Assembly (NCBI GenBank): GCA_015654475.1 | Contig: JAATGV010000032.1 | Span: 1-62,364, forward strand | From: Actinomycetales bacterium | Lineage (GTDB): Bacteria > Actinomycetota > Actinomycetes > Actinomycetales > Microbacteriaceae | Direction of reading: 5' to 3' | Length of the DNA: 62,364 nucleotides | Notes under the pieces: model-generated | What the model was told of the DNA's origin: nothing | The model's database searches: none | What the model saw: the letters and a program-made list of their open reading frames with translations, nothing else | Program-made: the position numbers and the translations under genes | Shown: piece after piece, positions 46,758 to 57,669 of the stretch | Numbering within the stretch: position 1 is the first letter of the stretch | Layout: every line of letters starts with the position of its first letter

Positions 46758-47954
46758 ATGCTTCGATGGTTGACTGCTGGTGAATCGCACGGCCCTGAGT
46801 TGGTCGCAATGGTTGAGGGCCTCCCTGCTGGGGTTCCGGTGAGCAATACGGCGATCGGTGCTGATCTCGCAAGGCGCCGGCTTGGATATGGTCGAGGAGC
46901 TCGAATGGGCTTTGAACAGGACGTCGTCACCATATCTGCGGGTGTGCGGCACGGCTTGTCGCTCGGATCGCCGATTGCCGTTCGGGTGGCCAACTCCGAG
47001 TGGCCCAAGTGGGAGGCGATCATGAACGCCGCACCGGTCGATCCGGCCACCCTCACCGGGGCGCGTGCGGCTGCACTTACGCGGCCAAGGCCTGGTCATG
47101 CCGACCTTGTCGGAATGCAGAAATATGGCTTCGATGAGGCTCGTCCGATCCTCGAACGGGCAAGCGCGCGTGAGACGGCGGCGCGCGTGGCGCTTGGCGC
47201 TGTCGCCCGCTCGTTTTTGGACCAACTGGGTATTGCCCTCGTCTCACATACTGTGGCGATCGGGGCCGCGACCACCGATGTAGTCGACACATTCCCAACG
47301 CCTGACGACGTCGCTGCTCTTGACGCAGACCCGGTTCGTTGCTTCGACACCGAGTCGTCGGCTCGGATGGTCGCCGAGATAGATGCGGCCCATAAAGACG
47401 GGGACACGCTTGGGGGAGTCGTCGAGGTGCTTGCTTATGGGTTGCCTCCGGGACTCGGGTCACACGTACATTGGGATCGAAGGCTCGACGCCAAGCTTGC
47501 CGGTGCCTTGATGGGCATCCAGGCAATCAAGGGCGTTGAAGTCGGGGATGGTTTTGCCACGGCCGCTCGGCGCGGCTCGGTCGCTCACGACGAGATCGTT
47601 TCGGAGGATGGCGTGTTGCACCGCAACACGGACCGTGCAGGTGGCACGGAGGGCGGCATGAGTACCGGGGATGTGCTCCGAGTTCGCGCGGCAATGAAGC
47701 CCATTGCTACCGTTCCGCACGCGTTGAAGACTGTTGACGTCTCGACAGGCGAGGCGGCCGCAGCGCATCACCAGCGCTCTGATGTGTGCGCGGTTCCTGC
47801 GGCCGGTGTCGTCGCCGAAGCGATGGTCGCGCTTGTCTTGGCCGATGCGATGCTCGAGAAATTCGGCGGCGACTCAATCGTCGAAACCCGCCGTAACCTC
47901 GACGGATACCTCGAAAACATCCCCAAATCGCTTCGCACCGACCACTGGTCATGA
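46758..47954 (+). CDS. aroC: Chorismate synthase
   Basis: This 398-residue FMN enzyme converts EPSP to chorismate, the final common step. Seen are [18 protein letters not shown] at the N-terminus, [50 protein letters not shown] and the C-terminal [19 protein letters not shown]. The start is ATG at 46758. GATGAT (46745-46750) ends 7 nt before it and no ribosome site is seen, suggesting an additional leaderless promoter within the operon. It overlaps aroK by 4 nt. Confidence 0.96.
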   Translation: MLRWLTAGESHGPELVAMVEGLPAGVPVSNTAIGADLARRRLGYGRGARMGFEQDVVTISAGVRHGLSLGSPIAVRVANSEWPKWEAIMNAAPVDPATLTGARAAALTRPRPGHADLVGMQKYGFDEARPILERASARETAARVALGAVARSFLDQLGIALVSHTVAIGAATTDVVDTFPTPDDVAALDADPVRCFDTESSARMVAEIDAAHKDGDTLGGVVEVLAYGLPPGLGSHVHWDRRLDAKLAGALMGIQAIKGVEVGDGFATAARRGSVAHDEIVSEDGVLHRNTDRAGGTEGGMSTGDVLRVRAAMKPIATVPHALKTVDVSTGEAAAAHHQRSDVCAVPAAGVVAEAMVALVLADAMLEKFGGDSIVETRRNLDGYLENIPKSLRTDHWS

Positions 47955-48481
47955 TGCCCCTCGGCCGGCCCATTGTTCTTGCGGGCATGCCTGCGGCGGG
48001 CAAATCCGCTGTCGGACGTGCGCTCGCTCGGCGCATTGGGGGGACGCACCGCGACACTGATCAGATCATCGAAGATCTGGATGGTCGCCGTGTGACGCAG
48101 ATTTTTGCGGATGATGGCGAAACTGCGTTCCGGAGCCTTGAGAGCCGGGTCTTGTCCGAGGCACTCAGCGCAACGGTCGTTTCTCTCGGTGGCGGGGTTC
48201 CGACTCAAGAGAGAAATCGCGATCTGCTCTCCGAGCGGGCGTGGGTCGTGTGGCTGACCGTCTCCGCGAGCACCGCTCGCCCCCGTCTCGCGGGCGACAC
48301 GTCCAGGCCGCTCCTAGCCGAAGGGTTCGATACGTGGCAACAGCTTCTTGACGAACGAGAAGAGCTATACCGTCAGATCTCCGATGCAGTCGTTTCGGTC
48401 GATGGCAAGACGGTTGGGCGCATCGTGTCTGAAATTGTCGACGCTGCGAGAGCGGCCGGAGTCCTCGAGAGGGTGGACTGA
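47951..48481 (+). CDS. aroK: Shikimate kinase
   Basis: This 176-residue P-loop kinase phosphorylates shikimate. Walker A is [11 protein letters not shown], the DxD-type HRDTDQ, the substrate-binding arginine stretch [18 protein letters not shown] and the LID RPLL motif are all visible. ATG at 47951 overlaps the aroC stop, with a second ATG directly after. It overlaps aroB by 1 nt. Confidence 0.95.
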   Translation: MMPLGRPIVLAGMPAAGKSAVGRALARRIGGTHRDTDQIIEDLDGRRVTQIFADDGETAFRSLESRVLSEALSATVVSLGGGVPTQERNRDLLSERAWVVWLTVSASTARPRLAGDTSRPLLAEGFDTWQQLLDEREELYRQISDAVVSVDGKTVGRIVSEIVDAARAAGVLERVD

Positions 48482-49554
48482 TGGAAAATACGATAATCCG
48501 AGTTGAAGCGCAACCGGCTGGCTACGACGTGGTGGTCGGGCGCGGGCTCTCAGGGCTCGTGTCTGACTACCTTGGCGACGCAGTGCGACAAGTGCTCATC
48601 ATCCACCAGCCGACGTTGGCCACATACGCAGAGCAGTTGCGTCAGCAGCTCGCACCGCTCACCGTGCTCCTTGCCGAGGTTCCCGATGCGGAAGACGGCA
48701 AGCGCGTCGAGGTGGCCGCCTTCTGTTGGCAGGTTTTAGGACAGGCCGCATTCACCCGATCCGATGCCGTCATTGGTCTCGGCGGGGGGGCCGCAACCGA
48801 TCTAGCCGGGTGGGTAGCCGCATCCTGGCTGCGCGGCGTTCGCGTGCTGCAGATGCCGACAAGCCTGCTCGGCATGGTGGACGCTGCGATCGGCGGCAAG
48901 ACGGGCATCAATACGGCTGAGGGGAAGAACCTCGTCGGGGCGTTTTACGCGCCTGCGGCTGTGCTGGTGGATCTGGATCAATTGCGGACGCTGCCCCACA
49001 ATGAGCTGATTGCGAGCTTTGGCGAGGTCGTCAAGTACGGCTTCATCGGCGCTCCCACGGTTTTGGAGGCGCTGGAGACGGATCCAGAAGCCGCGACGGA
49101 CATCGCCGGCCCGACCATGAGAGCACTGATCGAAGAATCCATCCGTCTCAAGGCACGTGTTGTCTCATCCGACTTTCGCGAACACGGGGCCCGGGAGTTT
49201 CTCAACTATGGTCATACTCTCGGGCACGCCATAGAGCATCGGGAACGGTATCGCTGGCGTCACGGTGCCGCAGTGTCAGTCGGGATGGTTTTCGCGGCAG
49301 AGCTTGGCCGCCTCCTCGGTCGCCTCGACGATTCCACAGTGGATCGCCATCGGAATGTTCTCGAATCGATCGGCCTGCCGACAGGGTATGAGCGTGGAGC
49401 CTTACCCGAGTTGATAGACGCAATGCGACGCGACAAGAAAGCACGTGGATCGGTGTTGCGCTTCGTCGTTCTCGATAGCGTCGGCAAACCCGGAATCGTC
49501 ACAGCACCGGACACAGATCTGCTCTTTGCGGCTTACGACGCGATTGCCGAATAG
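48481..49554 (+). CDS. aroB: 3-dehydroquinate synthase
   Basis: This 357-residue NAD/Zn enzyme makes 3-dehydroquinate from DAHP. The NAD-binding GGGAATDLAGWVAA, the long MPTSLLGMVDAAIGGKTGIN core, zinc ligands in FGEVVKYGFI (Glu) and NYGHTLGHAIE (His), and MRRDKKARGSVLRFV are all present. It starts within the aroK stop (TGATG). Confidence 0.96.
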   Translation: MENTIIRVEAQPAGYDVVVGRGLSGLVSDYLGDAVRQVLIIHQPTLATYAEQLRQQLAPLTVLLAEVPDAEDGKRVEVAAFCWQVLGQAAFTRSDAVIGLGGGAATDLAGWVAASWLRGVRVLQMPTSLLGMVDAAIGGKTGINTAEGKNLVGAFYAPAAVLVDLDQLRTLPHNELIASFGEVVKYGFIGAPTVLEALETDPEAATDIAGPTMRALIEESIRLKARVVSSDFREHGAREFLNYGHTLGHAIEHRERYRWRHGAAVSVGMVFAAELGRLLGRLDDSTVDRHRNVLESIGLPTGYERGALPELIDAMRRDKKARGSVLRFVVLDSVGKPGIVTAPDTDLLFAAYDAIAE

Positions 49555-49563
49555 ACTCTGAGT

Positions 49564-50022
49564 ATGCCTGAACATCGTGTGCTTGTACTCAATGGGCCGA
49601 ACCTTGGTCGGCTTGGGGCACGCCAGCCCGAAGTGTACGGGTCGATGACTTTGCTTGAACTCGGTCAGGTGGTCACAGACCAGGCCGAGAAGCTGGGCCT
49701 CACCGCCGAGGTGCGGCAGACCGACGGCGAGGCCGAACTCGTCTCATGGTTGCACGAAGCCGTGGATACTCACTCCGATGTGGTTCTCAACCCGGCGGCG
49801 TTCACGCACTACTCGTATGCGTTGCATGACGCGGCCGTGCTTGTTCCTGAGGCGGGCTTGACGTTGATCGAAGTGCACATCTCCAATCCCTATGCGCGCG
49901 AAATCTTTCGCCACACCAGCGTCATCTCCTCGGTCGCAACGGGGGTCATCATGGGCCTCGGAATCGACTCGTACCTGCTCGCGTTGACGGCGATTGCCAA
50001 ACGGTTGCCGTCGAGCCGGTAG
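49564..50022 (+). CDS. aroQ: Type II 3-dehydroquinate dehydratase
   Basis: This 152-residue dodecameric dehydroquinase removes water to give 3-dehydroshikimate. The active-site lid is LGARQPEVYG with the catalytic Arg and Tyr; the usual Glu after Arg is Gln here. LNPAAFTHYSYALHDA and EVHISNP (catalytic His) follow. TAGACT (49552-49557) ends 6 nt before the ATG and there is no ribosome site, so it may also be transcribed separately as a leaderless mRNA. Confidence 0.95.
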   Translation: MPEHRVLVLNGPNLGRLGARQPEVYGSMTLLELGQVVTDQAEKLGLTAEVRQTDGEAELVSWLHEAVDTHSDVVLNPAAFTHYSYALHDAAVLVPEAGLTLIEVHISNPYAREIFRHTSVISSVATGVIMGLGIDSYLLALTAIAKRLPSSR

Positions 50023-50066
50023 ACTTGGTCGCTGCAAGAACATACGAGTAAGGATGGATACCACAA

Positions 50067-50624
50067 GTGGCGACGACAAATGACCTGAAGAATGGCACCG
50101 TTCTGAATTTGGATGGCCAGTTGTGGACCGTTATCGAGTTCCAGCATGTGAAACCGGGCAAGGGCGGCGCTTTCGTGCGCACGAAGCTGAAAAACGTATT
50201 GACGGGCAAAGTCGTCGACCGCACGTTCAACGCCGGAACAAAAATCGAGACCGCTAATGTCGACAAGCGCGAAATGCAGTATTTGTACAGTGATGGAGAT
50301 GACTTCGTCTTCATGGACAGCACCGACTACGACCAGATCACCGTGCCGGGTGTGACTGTCGGAGACGCGGCGCATTACATGCTGGAGAACCAGCAGGCGA
50401 TGGTTGCTATTCACGATGGGACACCGCTGTATATCGAGCTTCCCGCATCCGTCGTCCTTCAGATCACTTACACGGAGCCGGGCCTTCAGGGCGACCGTTC
50501 GAGCGCGGGAACAAAAGCCGCCACCCTCGAGACCGGTTTTGAGATTCAGGTACCGCTTTTCGTCGAGAACGGAACCAAGGTGAAGGTCGATACTCGTACC
50601 GGCGAATACCTTGGTCGTCAGTAG
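50067..50624 (+). CDS. efp: Elongation factor P
   Basis: This is a 185-residue translation factor that relieves polyproline stalling. Three beta-barrel domains are present; the tip loop reads [14 protein letters not shown], so the reactive residue is the unmodified-type Lys in PGKGG, as in actinobacteria. The C-terminal TGEYLGR is conserved. AAGGATGG lies about 10 nt before the GTG start. It follows aroQ by 44 nt. Confidence 0.96.
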   Translation: MATTNDLKNGTVLNLDGQLWTVIEFQHVKPGKGGAFVRTKLKNVLTGKVVDRTFNAGTKIETANVDKREMQYLYSDGDDFVFMDSTDYDQITVPGVTVGDAAHYMLENQQAMVAIHDGTPLYIELPASVVLQITYTEPGLQGDRSSAGTKAATLETGFEIQVPLFVENGTKVKVDTRTGEYLGRQ

Positions 50625-50635
50625 TAGCGTCAGTC

Positions 50636-51046
50636 GTGGGTGCACGCACTAAGGCGCGTAAGCGTGCCGTCGATATTTTATTCAGCTCTGATGTGGTTGG
50701 AACCCCGCTTCAGGAGGCGATCGCTGCTGCGGAGATCATCGCAAGTCGCGAGCCGGATAGGCAGGTTTCCTGGTCATATGCTCGAGATATTCTGACGGGG
50801 TATCTCGAGAGTTCCGATGTCGTCGATGAAATGATCTCTTCGTATTCCAGAAATTGGTCGTTGACGCGTATGCCGGCAGTCGATCGCGCGATATTGAGAG
50901 TTGGTGCCTGGGAATTGCTCTATGGTTCCGATGTGCCGCATGAGGTGGCAATTTCCGAAGCGGTGGCGCTGGCTTCGGAGCTATCCACCGACGAATCCGG
51001 TCCGTTCGTCAACGGCGTGCTCGCGTCGATCGCCGCCGCAACGTAG
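50636..51046 (+). CDS. nusB: Transcription antitermination factor NusB
   Basis: This is a 136-residue all-helical protein that forms part of the rRNA antitermination complex. Recognisable are GARTKARKRAVDILFSSDV at the N-terminus, RNWSLTRMPAVDRAILRVGAWELLY (family core) and SEAVALASELSTDESGPFVNGVL near the end. The GTG start follows efp by 11 nt, a common efp-nusB pairing. Confidence 0.94.
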   Translation: MGARTKARKRAVDILFSSDVVGTPLQEAIAAAEIIASREPDRQVSWSYARDILTGYLESSDVVDEMISSYSRNWSLTRMPAVDRAILRVGAWELLYGSDVPHEVAISEAVALASELSTDESGPFVNGVLASIAAAT

Positions 51047-51055
51047 GGTCGAATC

Positions 51056-51538
51056 ATGTTTTGCCCTTTCTGCCGCCATCCCGATTCTCGTGTAGTCGAT
51101 TCACGTACCAGCGACGATGGCACGGCGATTCGGCGCAGGAGGCAGTGCCCGAATTGTGGTCGACGATTCAGCACTACCGAGACTGCCAGCCTCCTCGTCG
51201 TGAAACGTTCCGGGGTGGTCGAGCCATTCAGCAGGGAGAAGATCGTCGCGGGCGTGCGTAAGGCGTGCCAGGGGCGCCCGGTGACCGAGTCAGACCTTGC
51301 TCTACTCGCCCAGCAAGTGGAAGAGACTGTGCGGGGAGCAGGCATCAGTCAGGTAGATGCAAACGATATTGGACTCGCAATTCTGACCCCGCTACGCGAC
51401 CTCGACGAGGTCGCCTACATGCGTTTTGCCAGTGTCTATCGTGGGTTTGACTCGCTGGCCGATTTCGAGGTGGCCATCGCGGAACTGCGGCAGGTCCACT
51501 CTGATCGCAACGAGACCTCTACGCGCTCTCTCGATTAG
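51056..51538 (+). CDS. nrdR: Transcriptional repressor NrdR
   Basis: This 160-residue nucleotide-sensing repressor controls ribonucleotide reductase genes. The N-terminal zinc ribbon has [15 protein letters not shown] and [12 protein letters not shown]; an ATP-cone domain follows from about residue 46 ([23 protein letters not shown]). The length is typical. No nrd gene or lexA is adjacent; it ends the aro-efp-nusB run, 9 nt after nusB. Confidence 0.96.
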   Translation: MFCPFCRHPDSRVVDSRTSDDGTAIRRRRQCPNCGRRFSTTETASLLVVKRSGVVEPFSREKIVAGVRKACQGRPVTESDLALLAQQVEETVRGAGISQVDANDIGLAILTPLRDLDEVAYMRFASVYRGFDSLADFEVAIAELRQVHSDRNETSTRSLD

Positions 51539-51539
51539 G

Positions 51540-51554
51540 GCGCAGTCTCTGCGC
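51540..51554 (+). terminator. Short hairpin after nrdR
   Basis: GCGCAG and CTGCGC form a perfect 6-bp stem around TCT just after the nrdR stop, in the gap before the convergent DUF3043 gene. No T-run follows; weak evidence for a terminator. Confidence 0.3.
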
Positions 51555-51615
51555 TGGCCATAGCCACAGAGCTCCGAATTCGTACCCCTATCGGGGATTG
51601 ACAGACGCGCCGGTA

Positions 51616-52167
51616 TTACTGCGGGAACTCCCCGCGAGCGTTTTGTGGTTTGGGCGCTCGGAAGCGCCTGAACTGGATTGCTCGCATCGCCGCGTAAAGG
51701 GCCAGACCTTTCTCCCGGCGATCTGCGCCGAACTTGGCATCGATCCGCTTCTTGACTTGCCGGCCGAGCACAAACAACTCGACGGCGACCACAATCACAT
51801 ACGCGTACATCGCAAGCGTCATGAAGGCGATGACGTAAGTGTTCTGGATGAGCGATAGCACCAGAATGACCACCATCACCGGGATCAAGAACTCGCTGAT
51901 GGTGGTTCGCGCGTCAACGTAGCGACGCACGAATGCCCGCTGATGGCCCTTATCACGTGCCATCAGGTAACGCTCGTCGCCGGCGAGCATCCGCTCGCGG
52001 ATCTTCTCCCGCGATTCCCGTTCGCGTTGCCGCGCCTCTCTACGGTCGTTCGGCACCAACGGACGCTGATTCGATCTCTCGCGATCTTTGCGCTTGGGCG
52101 TTGGGCGGCCCTTGCCTACCGGTGGTTCGGGGACGGGTTGTTCAGTGGGCTTTGGCTGTTTCGACAC
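51616..52167 (-). CDS. DUF3043 family membrane protein
   Basis: This is a 183-residue protein. A Pro/Lys/Arg-rich N-terminus of about 65 residues contains the conserved KGRPTPKRKDRERSNQRPLV, followed by RDKGHQRAFVRRYVDARTT and two transmembrane helices (FLIPVMVVILVLSLI and IAFMTLAMYAYVIVVAVELFVLG). The function is unknown. GTG at 52167 has AAGGA 5 nt upstream and is preferred over the TTG at 52188. It is divergent from the Fe-S carrier gene. Confidence 0.85.
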   Translation of the reverse strand: MSKQPKPTEQPVPEPPVGKGRPTPKRKDRERSNQRPLVPNDRREARQRERESREKIRERMLAGDERYLMARDKGHQRAFVRRYVDARTTISEFLIPVMVVILVLSLIQNTYVIAFMTLAMYAYVIVVAVELFVLGRQVKKRIDAKFGADRREKGLALYAAMRAIQFRRFRAPKPQNARGEFPQ

Positions 52168-52358
52168 GGGAATCCTTTGTTGGTTCAACCCATCTAGATT
52201 ATGGCATCTTGCGCCCCGCTGACGGCGATTGTGGGCGAAGGGACGGTTTTTGAGAAGACTGGTTGTGGATTGCCACCGGTTTCGATCGTAGAATACCGAA
52301 AGGGTGTGGACGTTGCGTCTTCGGGGTGTGCCCTCTTCGAGATGTTTAAGGAGAAACT

Positions 52359-52709
52359 ATGACTGAGATTGTGACTGAGCGTGGCCACGGGGTGTCTTTG
52401 ACCGATTCGGGCGCAGCCAAGGTCAAATCGTTGCTCGAGGCAGAGGGGCGCACGGATCTCCGTCTGCGCGTTGCCGTCCAACCTGGTGGCTGCTCGGGAC
52501 TGATCTACCAGCTGTACTTCGATGAGCGAGTTCTCGACACGGATGCGGTTGTCGAATTCGGTGGAGTCGGAGTTGTCGTCGACAAGATGAGCGTTCCATA
52601 TCTCGACGGTGCCTCCATAGACTTCCAGGACACAATCCAGAGTCAGGGCTTCACAATCGACAATCCCAATGCGACGGGTACGTGCGCGTGCGGTGATTCG
52701 TTCCACTAA
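52359..52709 (+). CDS. erpA: A-type iron-sulfur cluster carrier (ErpA/IscA family)
   Basis: This is a 116-residue Fe-S insertion protein. The three ligand cysteines occur in GGCSGLIYQL and the C-terminal TCACGDSF. AAGGAG (52348-52353) gives a strong ribosome site, and TAGAAT at 52289-52294 is a -10 candidate. Location next to the oxidase and bc1 genes is conserved in actinobacteria and suits supply of clusters to proteins such as the Rieske subunit. The symbol is by family; IscA is possible. Confidence 0.9.
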   Translation: MTEIVTERGHGVSLTDSGAAKVKSLLEAEGRTDLRLRVAVQPGGCSGLIYQLYFDERVLDTDAVVEFGGVGVVVDKMSVPYLDGASIDFQDTIQSQGFTIDNPNATGTCACGDSFH

Positions 52710-52866
52710 TGCGTCGCTAAACGATTTGTTGAACTTTTCCACCAACAGAGACGTGGGCTGAGCGCGTCTTTTGTACTTAGTGGCTCATTTCCCATGTAGT
52801 CTGGATTAGCCGAGGCCATCCTTCGGTGTTGCTATCTGTTGGGGTTGCCGCGAGGCGGCCGAGGCG

Positions 52867-53760
52867 ATGAGGGTACGAGTGCTCACAAGAATTCTGCGGA
52901 TTGTGCTCGCCACAGTTGGTGGCGGAATCGTTCTTGCTTCGCTTGCCGGATGTTCGGGCGCGGCGCAGTCTGGCTTTCTGCCCGGTGAGGACGGATTGAC
53001 AAGCCAAACTGACGGAATTCGTAACATGTGGACGGTCGCCTGGATCGTCTTGCTCCTTGTCGGCGTCGTCGTGTGGGGCCTGATCATCTGGTCAGTGATC
53101 GCTTATCGTCGGCGCAAAGGAGAAACGGGGCTTCCGCCGCAACTGCGGTACAACATGCCTATCGAGATCTTCTACACTCTGGTACCGCTCATCCTCATCC
53201 TGGGATTCGGCGGCTACACCATGGGTGAGACGGCACGGCTCGAGGCTCGCGCATCCACGAGCGATACGGATGTGGTGCACATTCAGGCCATCGGACAGCA
53301 ATGGACCTGGACGTTCAACTACACCGACGGTGACGCTCACGAGCCAGATGGTCTTCCGGCACAATATGTTTCAGGCAGTTCGTACGATCGTTCGGAGTTG
53401 CCGACATTGTGGCTGCCTATTGGGAAAACAGTCGAGGTCGAACTCAACTCGCGCGATGTCGCGCATTCATTCTGGGTGCCTTCGTTTCTTTACAAAAAGG
53501 ACATGATTCCCGGACGTACGAATTATTGGACCTTCACGCCTCAGGTCGTCGGAACATATAACGGCACGTGCGCAGAACTGTGCGGGGAGTATCACTCGAT
53601 GATGCTTTTCAATCTCAAAGTCGTCTCCGTCGAGGAATACGAGGCACACGTCAGCCAGCTCCGCGACGAAGGCTACTCAGGGACTATCGCTGGCAATTAC
53701 GACCGCAACCAAAACGTCGCGGTCACGTCGTCGGGATCGTCAAGCGCCGAGAGCGAGTAG
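52867..53760 (+). CDS. ctaC: Cytochrome c oxidase subunit II
   Basis: This 297-residue CuA-bearing subunit of the aa3 oxidase starts with a lipoprotein signal ([11 protein letters not shown], lipobox LAGC at about residue 29). Two transmembrane helices ([20 protein letters not shown] and [19 protein letters not shown]) follow. The periplasmic cupredoxin domain has CuA ligands in [11 protein letters not shown] and [12 protein letters not shown]. It is followed after 11 nt by ctaD. Confidence 0.96.
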   Translation: MRVRVLTRILRIVLATVGGGIVLASLAGCSGAAQSGFLPGEDGLTSQTDGIRNMWTVAWIVLLLVGVVVWGLIIWSVIAYRRRKGETGLPPQLRYNMPIEIFYTLVPLILILGFGGYTMGETARLEARASTSDTDVVHIQAIGQQWTWTFNYTDGDAHEPDGLPAQYVSGSSYDRSELPTLWLPIGKTVEVELNSRDVAHSFWVPSFLYKKDMIPGRTNYWTFTPQVVGTYNGTCAELCGEYHSMMLFNLKVVSVEEYEAHVSQLRDEGYSGTIAGNYDRNQNVAVTSSGSSSAESE

Positions 53761-53771
53761 GGAGAACTTCA

Positions 53772-55469
53772 ATGACAGCGGTAATTGACGACACTGCACT
53801 GTCAATCAGCGCATCCGCAAAGCCAAAGGGCAACGTGCTCGTGAAGTGGCTGACCTCGACCGACCACAAGACCATCGGGTACATGTACCTCATCTCCTCA
53901 TTTGTCTGGTTCTTGTTTGCCGGTGTTCTCGCGCTCATCATCCGCGCCCAGCTCGCGGCACCCGGCCTGACCATCGTGGCGTCGAAAGAGCAGTACAACG
54001 AACTTTTCACCATGCACGGGACGATCATGTTGCTGATGTTTGCGACACCGTTGTTCGCAGGCTTCGCAAACGTACTTATTCCCTTGCAAATCGGCGCACC
54101 TGATATGGCGTTTCCCCGACTCAACGCACTCGCATTCTGGTTGTATACCTTCGGATCGCTCATCGCAGTCGGCGGGTTTCTCACGCCAAGCGGTGCCGCG
54201 GCCTTTGGCTGGACCGCTTATCCGCCGCTATCCACTGCGGGATTCTCGCCAAGCGTCGGGGGAGACCTCTGGGTCTTTGGACTTGCGATCAGCGGGTTTG
54301 GCACGATCATGGGCGCGGTCAACTTTTTGACGACAATCATTTCGATGCGCGCGCCGGGCATGACCACCTGGCGCATGCCGATCTTCACGTGGAATGCGCT
54401 CGTCACATCCATCCTGATCATCATGGCTTTCCCCCCGCTTGCAGCCACGCTCTTTGCTCTCGGCTCCGACCGCAAGCTCGGCTCGCACATCTTTGATGCG
54501 GCCACGGGCGGTGCGATCATGTATCAGCACCTGTTCTGGTTTTTTGGGCATCCCGAAGTGTATGTACTCGCGCTGCCCTTCTTCGGCGTTGTTTCTGAGA
54601 TTCTTCCGGTCTTCAGCCGGAAGCCCATCTTCGGGTATCGGACTCTCGTTTACGCAACGATCGCCATCGCGGCACTTTCGGTCACTGTGTGGGCTCATCA
54701 CATGTATGTCACTGGCGCGGTTCTTCTGCCCTTCTTCTCGCTCATGACAATGCTCATCGCCGTACCAACCGGGGTGAAGATGTTCAACTGGATAGGTACG
54801 ATGTGGCGAGGGTCACTCACGTTCGAGACTCCAATGTTGTGGTGTATCGGGTTCCTTGTGACCTTCTTGTTCGGCGGTCTCACCGGAGTGATCCTGGCAA
54901 GTCCACCACTCGACTTTCAGGTCTCCGACACCTATTTTGTGGTCGCGCATTTCCACTACGTCTTGTTCGGAACAGTCGTATTCGCGATGTTTGCCGGCTT
55001 CTACTTCTGGTGGCCCAAGTTCACCGGAAAGATGCTCAACGAGCGACTCGGGAAGATCCAGTTCTGGTTTTTGTTCGTCGGTTTCCATATGACATTTTTG
55101 GTTCAGCATTGGCTCGGTGTTATGGGTATGCCTCGGCGAATCATGACGTACCTGCCTGAGGATGGTTTCTCGGCGCTGAACCAGATCTCCACCATCGGTG
55201 CATGCATCCTCGCAGTGTCGTTTCTGCCGTTCTTCTGGAACGTATACATCACCGCCCGCAAGGGCAAAAAGGTTGAGGTCGATGATCCATGGGGATACGG
55301 TGGCTCGCTCGAATGGGCGACCAGCTGCCCTCCGCCGCGGCACAACTTCACCGCTATCCCGCGAATCCGCTCTGAGCGTCCGGCCTTTGATCTGAATCAC
55401 CCAGAGGTCGCTCCGCTGTCAATTCGCGCCAACGTCCGCGAGGAGGAGGTCGTGAGCAATGAGAAGTAA
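53772..55469 (+). CDS. ctaD: Cytochrome c oxidase subunit I
   Basis: This is the 565-residue catalytic subunit with about 12 helices. Haem a ligand MHGTIMLLM, the CuB His with cross-linked Tyr [11 protein letters not shown], the CuB His pair WAHHMYVTG and the haem ligands [11 protein letters not shown] are all present. The ATG at 53772 (MTAVIDD) is taken because AGGGAG lies just upstream; the frame is open further 5' into ctaC. It overlaps ctaF by 11 nt. Confidence 0.97.
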   Translation: MTAVIDDTALSISASAKPKGNVLVKWLTSTDHKTIGYMYLISSFVWFLFAGVLALIIRAQLAAPGLTIVASKEQYNELFTMHGTIMLLMFATPLFAGFANVLIPLQIGAPDMAFPRLNALAFWLYTFGSLIAVGGFLTPSGAAAFGWTAYPPLSTAGFSPSVGGDLWVFGLAISGFGTIMGAVNFLTTIISMRAPGMTTWRMPIFTWNALVTSILIIMAFPPLAATLFALGSDRKLGSHIFDAATGGAIMYQHLFWFFGHPEVYVLALPFFGVVSEILPVFSRKPIFGYRTLVYATIAIAALSVTVWAHHMYVTGAVLLPFFSLMTMLIAVPTGVKMFNWIGTMWRGSLTFETPMLWCIGFLVTFLFGGLTGVILASPPLDFQVSDTYFVVAHFHYVLFGTVVFAMFAGFYFWWPKFTGKMLNERLGKIQFWFLFVGFHMTFLVQHWLGVMGMPRRIMTYLPEDGFSALNQISTIGACILAVSFLPFFWNVYITARKGKKVEVDDPWGYGGSLEWATSCPPPRHNFTAIPRIRSERPAFDLNHPEVAPLSIRANVREEEVVSNEK

Positions 55470-55875
55470 TGCGATAATCCTTGGAGTTCTTGGGCTCTTC
55501 TTTCTCCTCGCCGATGCAACGTACTGGATTTGGCAGTTTGCGGCGGGGCAGCCCATTGACTGGGTGGGTTCGCTTGCTATCCTCATGACGGTCGCGCTTG
55601 CCTGGTTCCCCGCATACTTCTTGTGGAAAGCTGATAAGAACACGGGGGGAGTGCTACCGGAAGACCTCGACGATGCTGATATCGACGATGGCGAAGGCAA
55701 TATCGGCTTCTACAGCCCGTGGAGCTGGTGGCCAATTTCGCTTGCCGCTGCGGTCGGAGTGATAACTCTCGGGTTCGTTATCGGCTTATGGTTGTCCGCA
55801 ATCGGGTTCGTACTCGTGCTTGTCACCCTTGTCGGTTGGTCGTTCGAATACAATCGCGGACACTTCGGCGCGTAG
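55459..55875 (+). CDS. ctaF: Actinobacterial cytochrome c oxidase subunit IV
   Basis: This 138-residue small oxidase subunit has four helices in two pairs, with a central acidic loop ([14 protein letters not shown]) and the conserved [23 protein letters not shown] at the end. GAGGAGGAGG lies about 9 nt upstream. It is convergent with qcrB; the 168-nt gap holds only a weak GAAACAG/CTGTTTC repeat. Confidence 0.93.
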   Translation: MRSNAIILGVLGLFFLLADATYWIWQFAAGQPIDWVGSLAILMTVALAWFPAYFLWKADKNTGGVLPEDLDDADIDDGEGNIGFYSPWSWWPISLAAAVGVITLGFVIGLWLSAIGFVLVLVTLVGWSFEYNRGHFGA

Positions 55876-56043
55876 TTTTCGTTGGGTTGAGCGGCGGTTT
55901 ACCTCGTTTGGAGCAACCGCGCTTCCGAGTGAGTGCTGCGCTAACGAGGTGAAACAGCCGGTGCTGCGGCCGCGACTGGACCGACACGACTGTTTCAACC
56001 ACCCAAACAACTTCAGCGATACGACTCTACGAGACGCTTCCGG

Positions 56044-57669
56044 TCAATTGTCTGGAAGCGACTCGGGTTGTTCATGCCCGGATGTCAGCTCCGACGGCTT
56101 CACCGGCGAGATCCGATCTTCATAGAACCAACGGCTCAGCGCAGCACGCATGCGCGAACCGAAAGTAATCTTTCCATCGGCGTTGGGGTGCGTCCTTTCA
56201 ATTGGCGCGTAGCTGGTGAAGTCAACGAGACGCCAGCGCTCGTATTCGTCAATCGGCTTATGCACTTCGACGTACTCTCCGCTGGCGAGACGCACAATCT
56301 CGCCGGACTCGATACCGTGCAACACAATCTCGCGATCCTTCTTCTGCAGCCCAAGGCAAATGCGCTTTGTGATGAAGTAGGCCACAACCGGACCGACGAA
56401 GAGAAGCACCTGAAGAACGTGCGTGACGAGGAAAACATCCACGTGGAAATGCGTTGCCATGAGGTCACCACTCGCAGCAGCCCACATGACCGAGTATGCC
56501 GTCATGAGAGCCGCGCCGATGGCGGTGCGAGTCGGTGCATTACGTGGGCGATCCAAGACGTGATGCTCGCGCCGGTCTCCAGTTACCCATGCCTCCACAA
56601 AAGGATAAATTGCGACACTAATCAGTACTATTCCAAAGATCAGTGACGGAATGAGGATATTCCACGAGAAAGTCCATCCGAATATCACCGACTCGATGTG
56701 CGGAGGAACAAGTCTCAGGGCTCCGTCAACAGGGCCGATGTACCAGTCGGGTTGCGTGCCCGCGGAGACCGGGGATGGATCATAGGGGCCGTACGCCCAG
56801 ATCGGGTTGATGGTGACCAATGATCCAATCGCAACGAGGACACCGAACACAATGAAGAAAAAGCCGCCGGCTTTGCCTGCATACACGGGAAGGAGGGGAT
56901 AGCCGACGACATTGTTGTTCGTCCTGCCCGGGCCAGGGTATTGCGTGTGCTTGTGCAGCACGACCATGAGCAGATGGAGGCCGATCATGGCAATGATGAG
57001 TGCGGGGATGAGCATGATGTGAGCCATATACAGGCGAGAAATGATAACGGAGCCCGGGAATTCTCCACCGAACATAAGGAAAGACAGCCAGGTCCCCACT
57101 ATCGGAATTGCCTTGAGAACGCCATCGATGATTCGAAGCCCATTGCCCGAGAGCAGGTCATCCGGCAGAGAGTAACCGGTGAATCCCGCCGCCATCCCAA
57201 GCACGAACAGGGTGAAACCAACTACCCAGTTGAGTTCACGGGGTTTGCGGAAGGCCCCGGTGAAAAAGATGCGCAACATATGCAGGCCGGCCGCCGCGAC
57301 GAACATGAGTGCCGCCCAGTGATGCACCTGACGCATCAACAGCCCGCCACGCACCTCGAATGAGATGTGCAGGGTGGAGGCGTATGCAGCGGACATGTGC
57401 ATGCCAGACAGAGGAGCATACGAGCCGTGGTACTCGACCTCAGCCATGGACGGCTGGAAGAAGAGAGTGAGGAATGTGCCGGAAAGGACGAGTACGACGA
57501 AGCTATAGAGTGCTACCTCACCAAGCATGAAGGACCAGTGGTCGGGAAACACCTTGCGGCCGAATTCCTTGACCGCCACCGATATGCCGGAACGCTCTTC
57601 GAGATAGTTGCTCGCTTTGCCGATGAACGTGCGCGGTGCCGCCGCAGGTGCCGATTCTGTCGTCGTCAC
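56044..57669 (-). CDS. qcrB: Cytochrome bc1 complex cytochrome b subunit
   Basis: This is a 541-residue quinol-oxidising subunit of the bc1 part of the bc1-aa3 supercomplex. Haem ligands are in HHWAALMFVAAAGLH and later HIMLIPALIIAMIGLHLLMV. The Qo motif reads PDWY (TQPDWYIGP), and an extended cytoplasmic C-terminus of over 100 residues is typical of actinobacteria. The start is GTG, overlapping the qcrA stop by 4 nt. Confidence 0.96.
   Translation of the reverse strand: MTTTESAPAAAPRTFIGKASNYLEERSGISVAVKEFGRKVFPDHWSFMLGEVALYSFVVLVLSGTFLTLFFQPSMAEVEYHGSYAPLSGMHMSAAYASTLHISFEVRGGLLMRQVHHWAALMFVAAAGLHMLRIFFTGAFRKPRELNWVVGFTLFVLGMAAGFTGYSLPDDLLSGNGLRIIDGVLKAIPIVGTWLSFLMFGGEFPGSVIISRLYMAHIMLIPALIIAMIGLHLLMVVLHKHTQYPGPGRTNNNVVGYPLLPVYAGKAGGFFFIVFGVLVAIGSLVTINPIWAYGPYDPSPVSAGTQPDWYIGPVDGALRLVPPHIESVIFGWTFSWNILIPSLIFGIVLISVAIYPFVEAWVTGDRREHHVLDRPRNAPTRTAIGAALMTAYSVMWAAASGDLMATHFHVDVFLVTHVLQVLLFVGPVVAYFITKRICLGLQKKDREIVLHGIESGEIVRLASGEYVEVHKPIDEYERWRLVDFTSYAPIERTHPNADGKITFGSRMRAALSRWFYEDRISPVKPSELTSGHEQPESLPDN

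Noticed and set aside
46029-47225. A 398-codon minus-strand frame across aroE and aroC
   Set aside because: It is antisense to two intact enzymes, with Arg/Pro/His-rich low-quality translation typical of a shadow frame.
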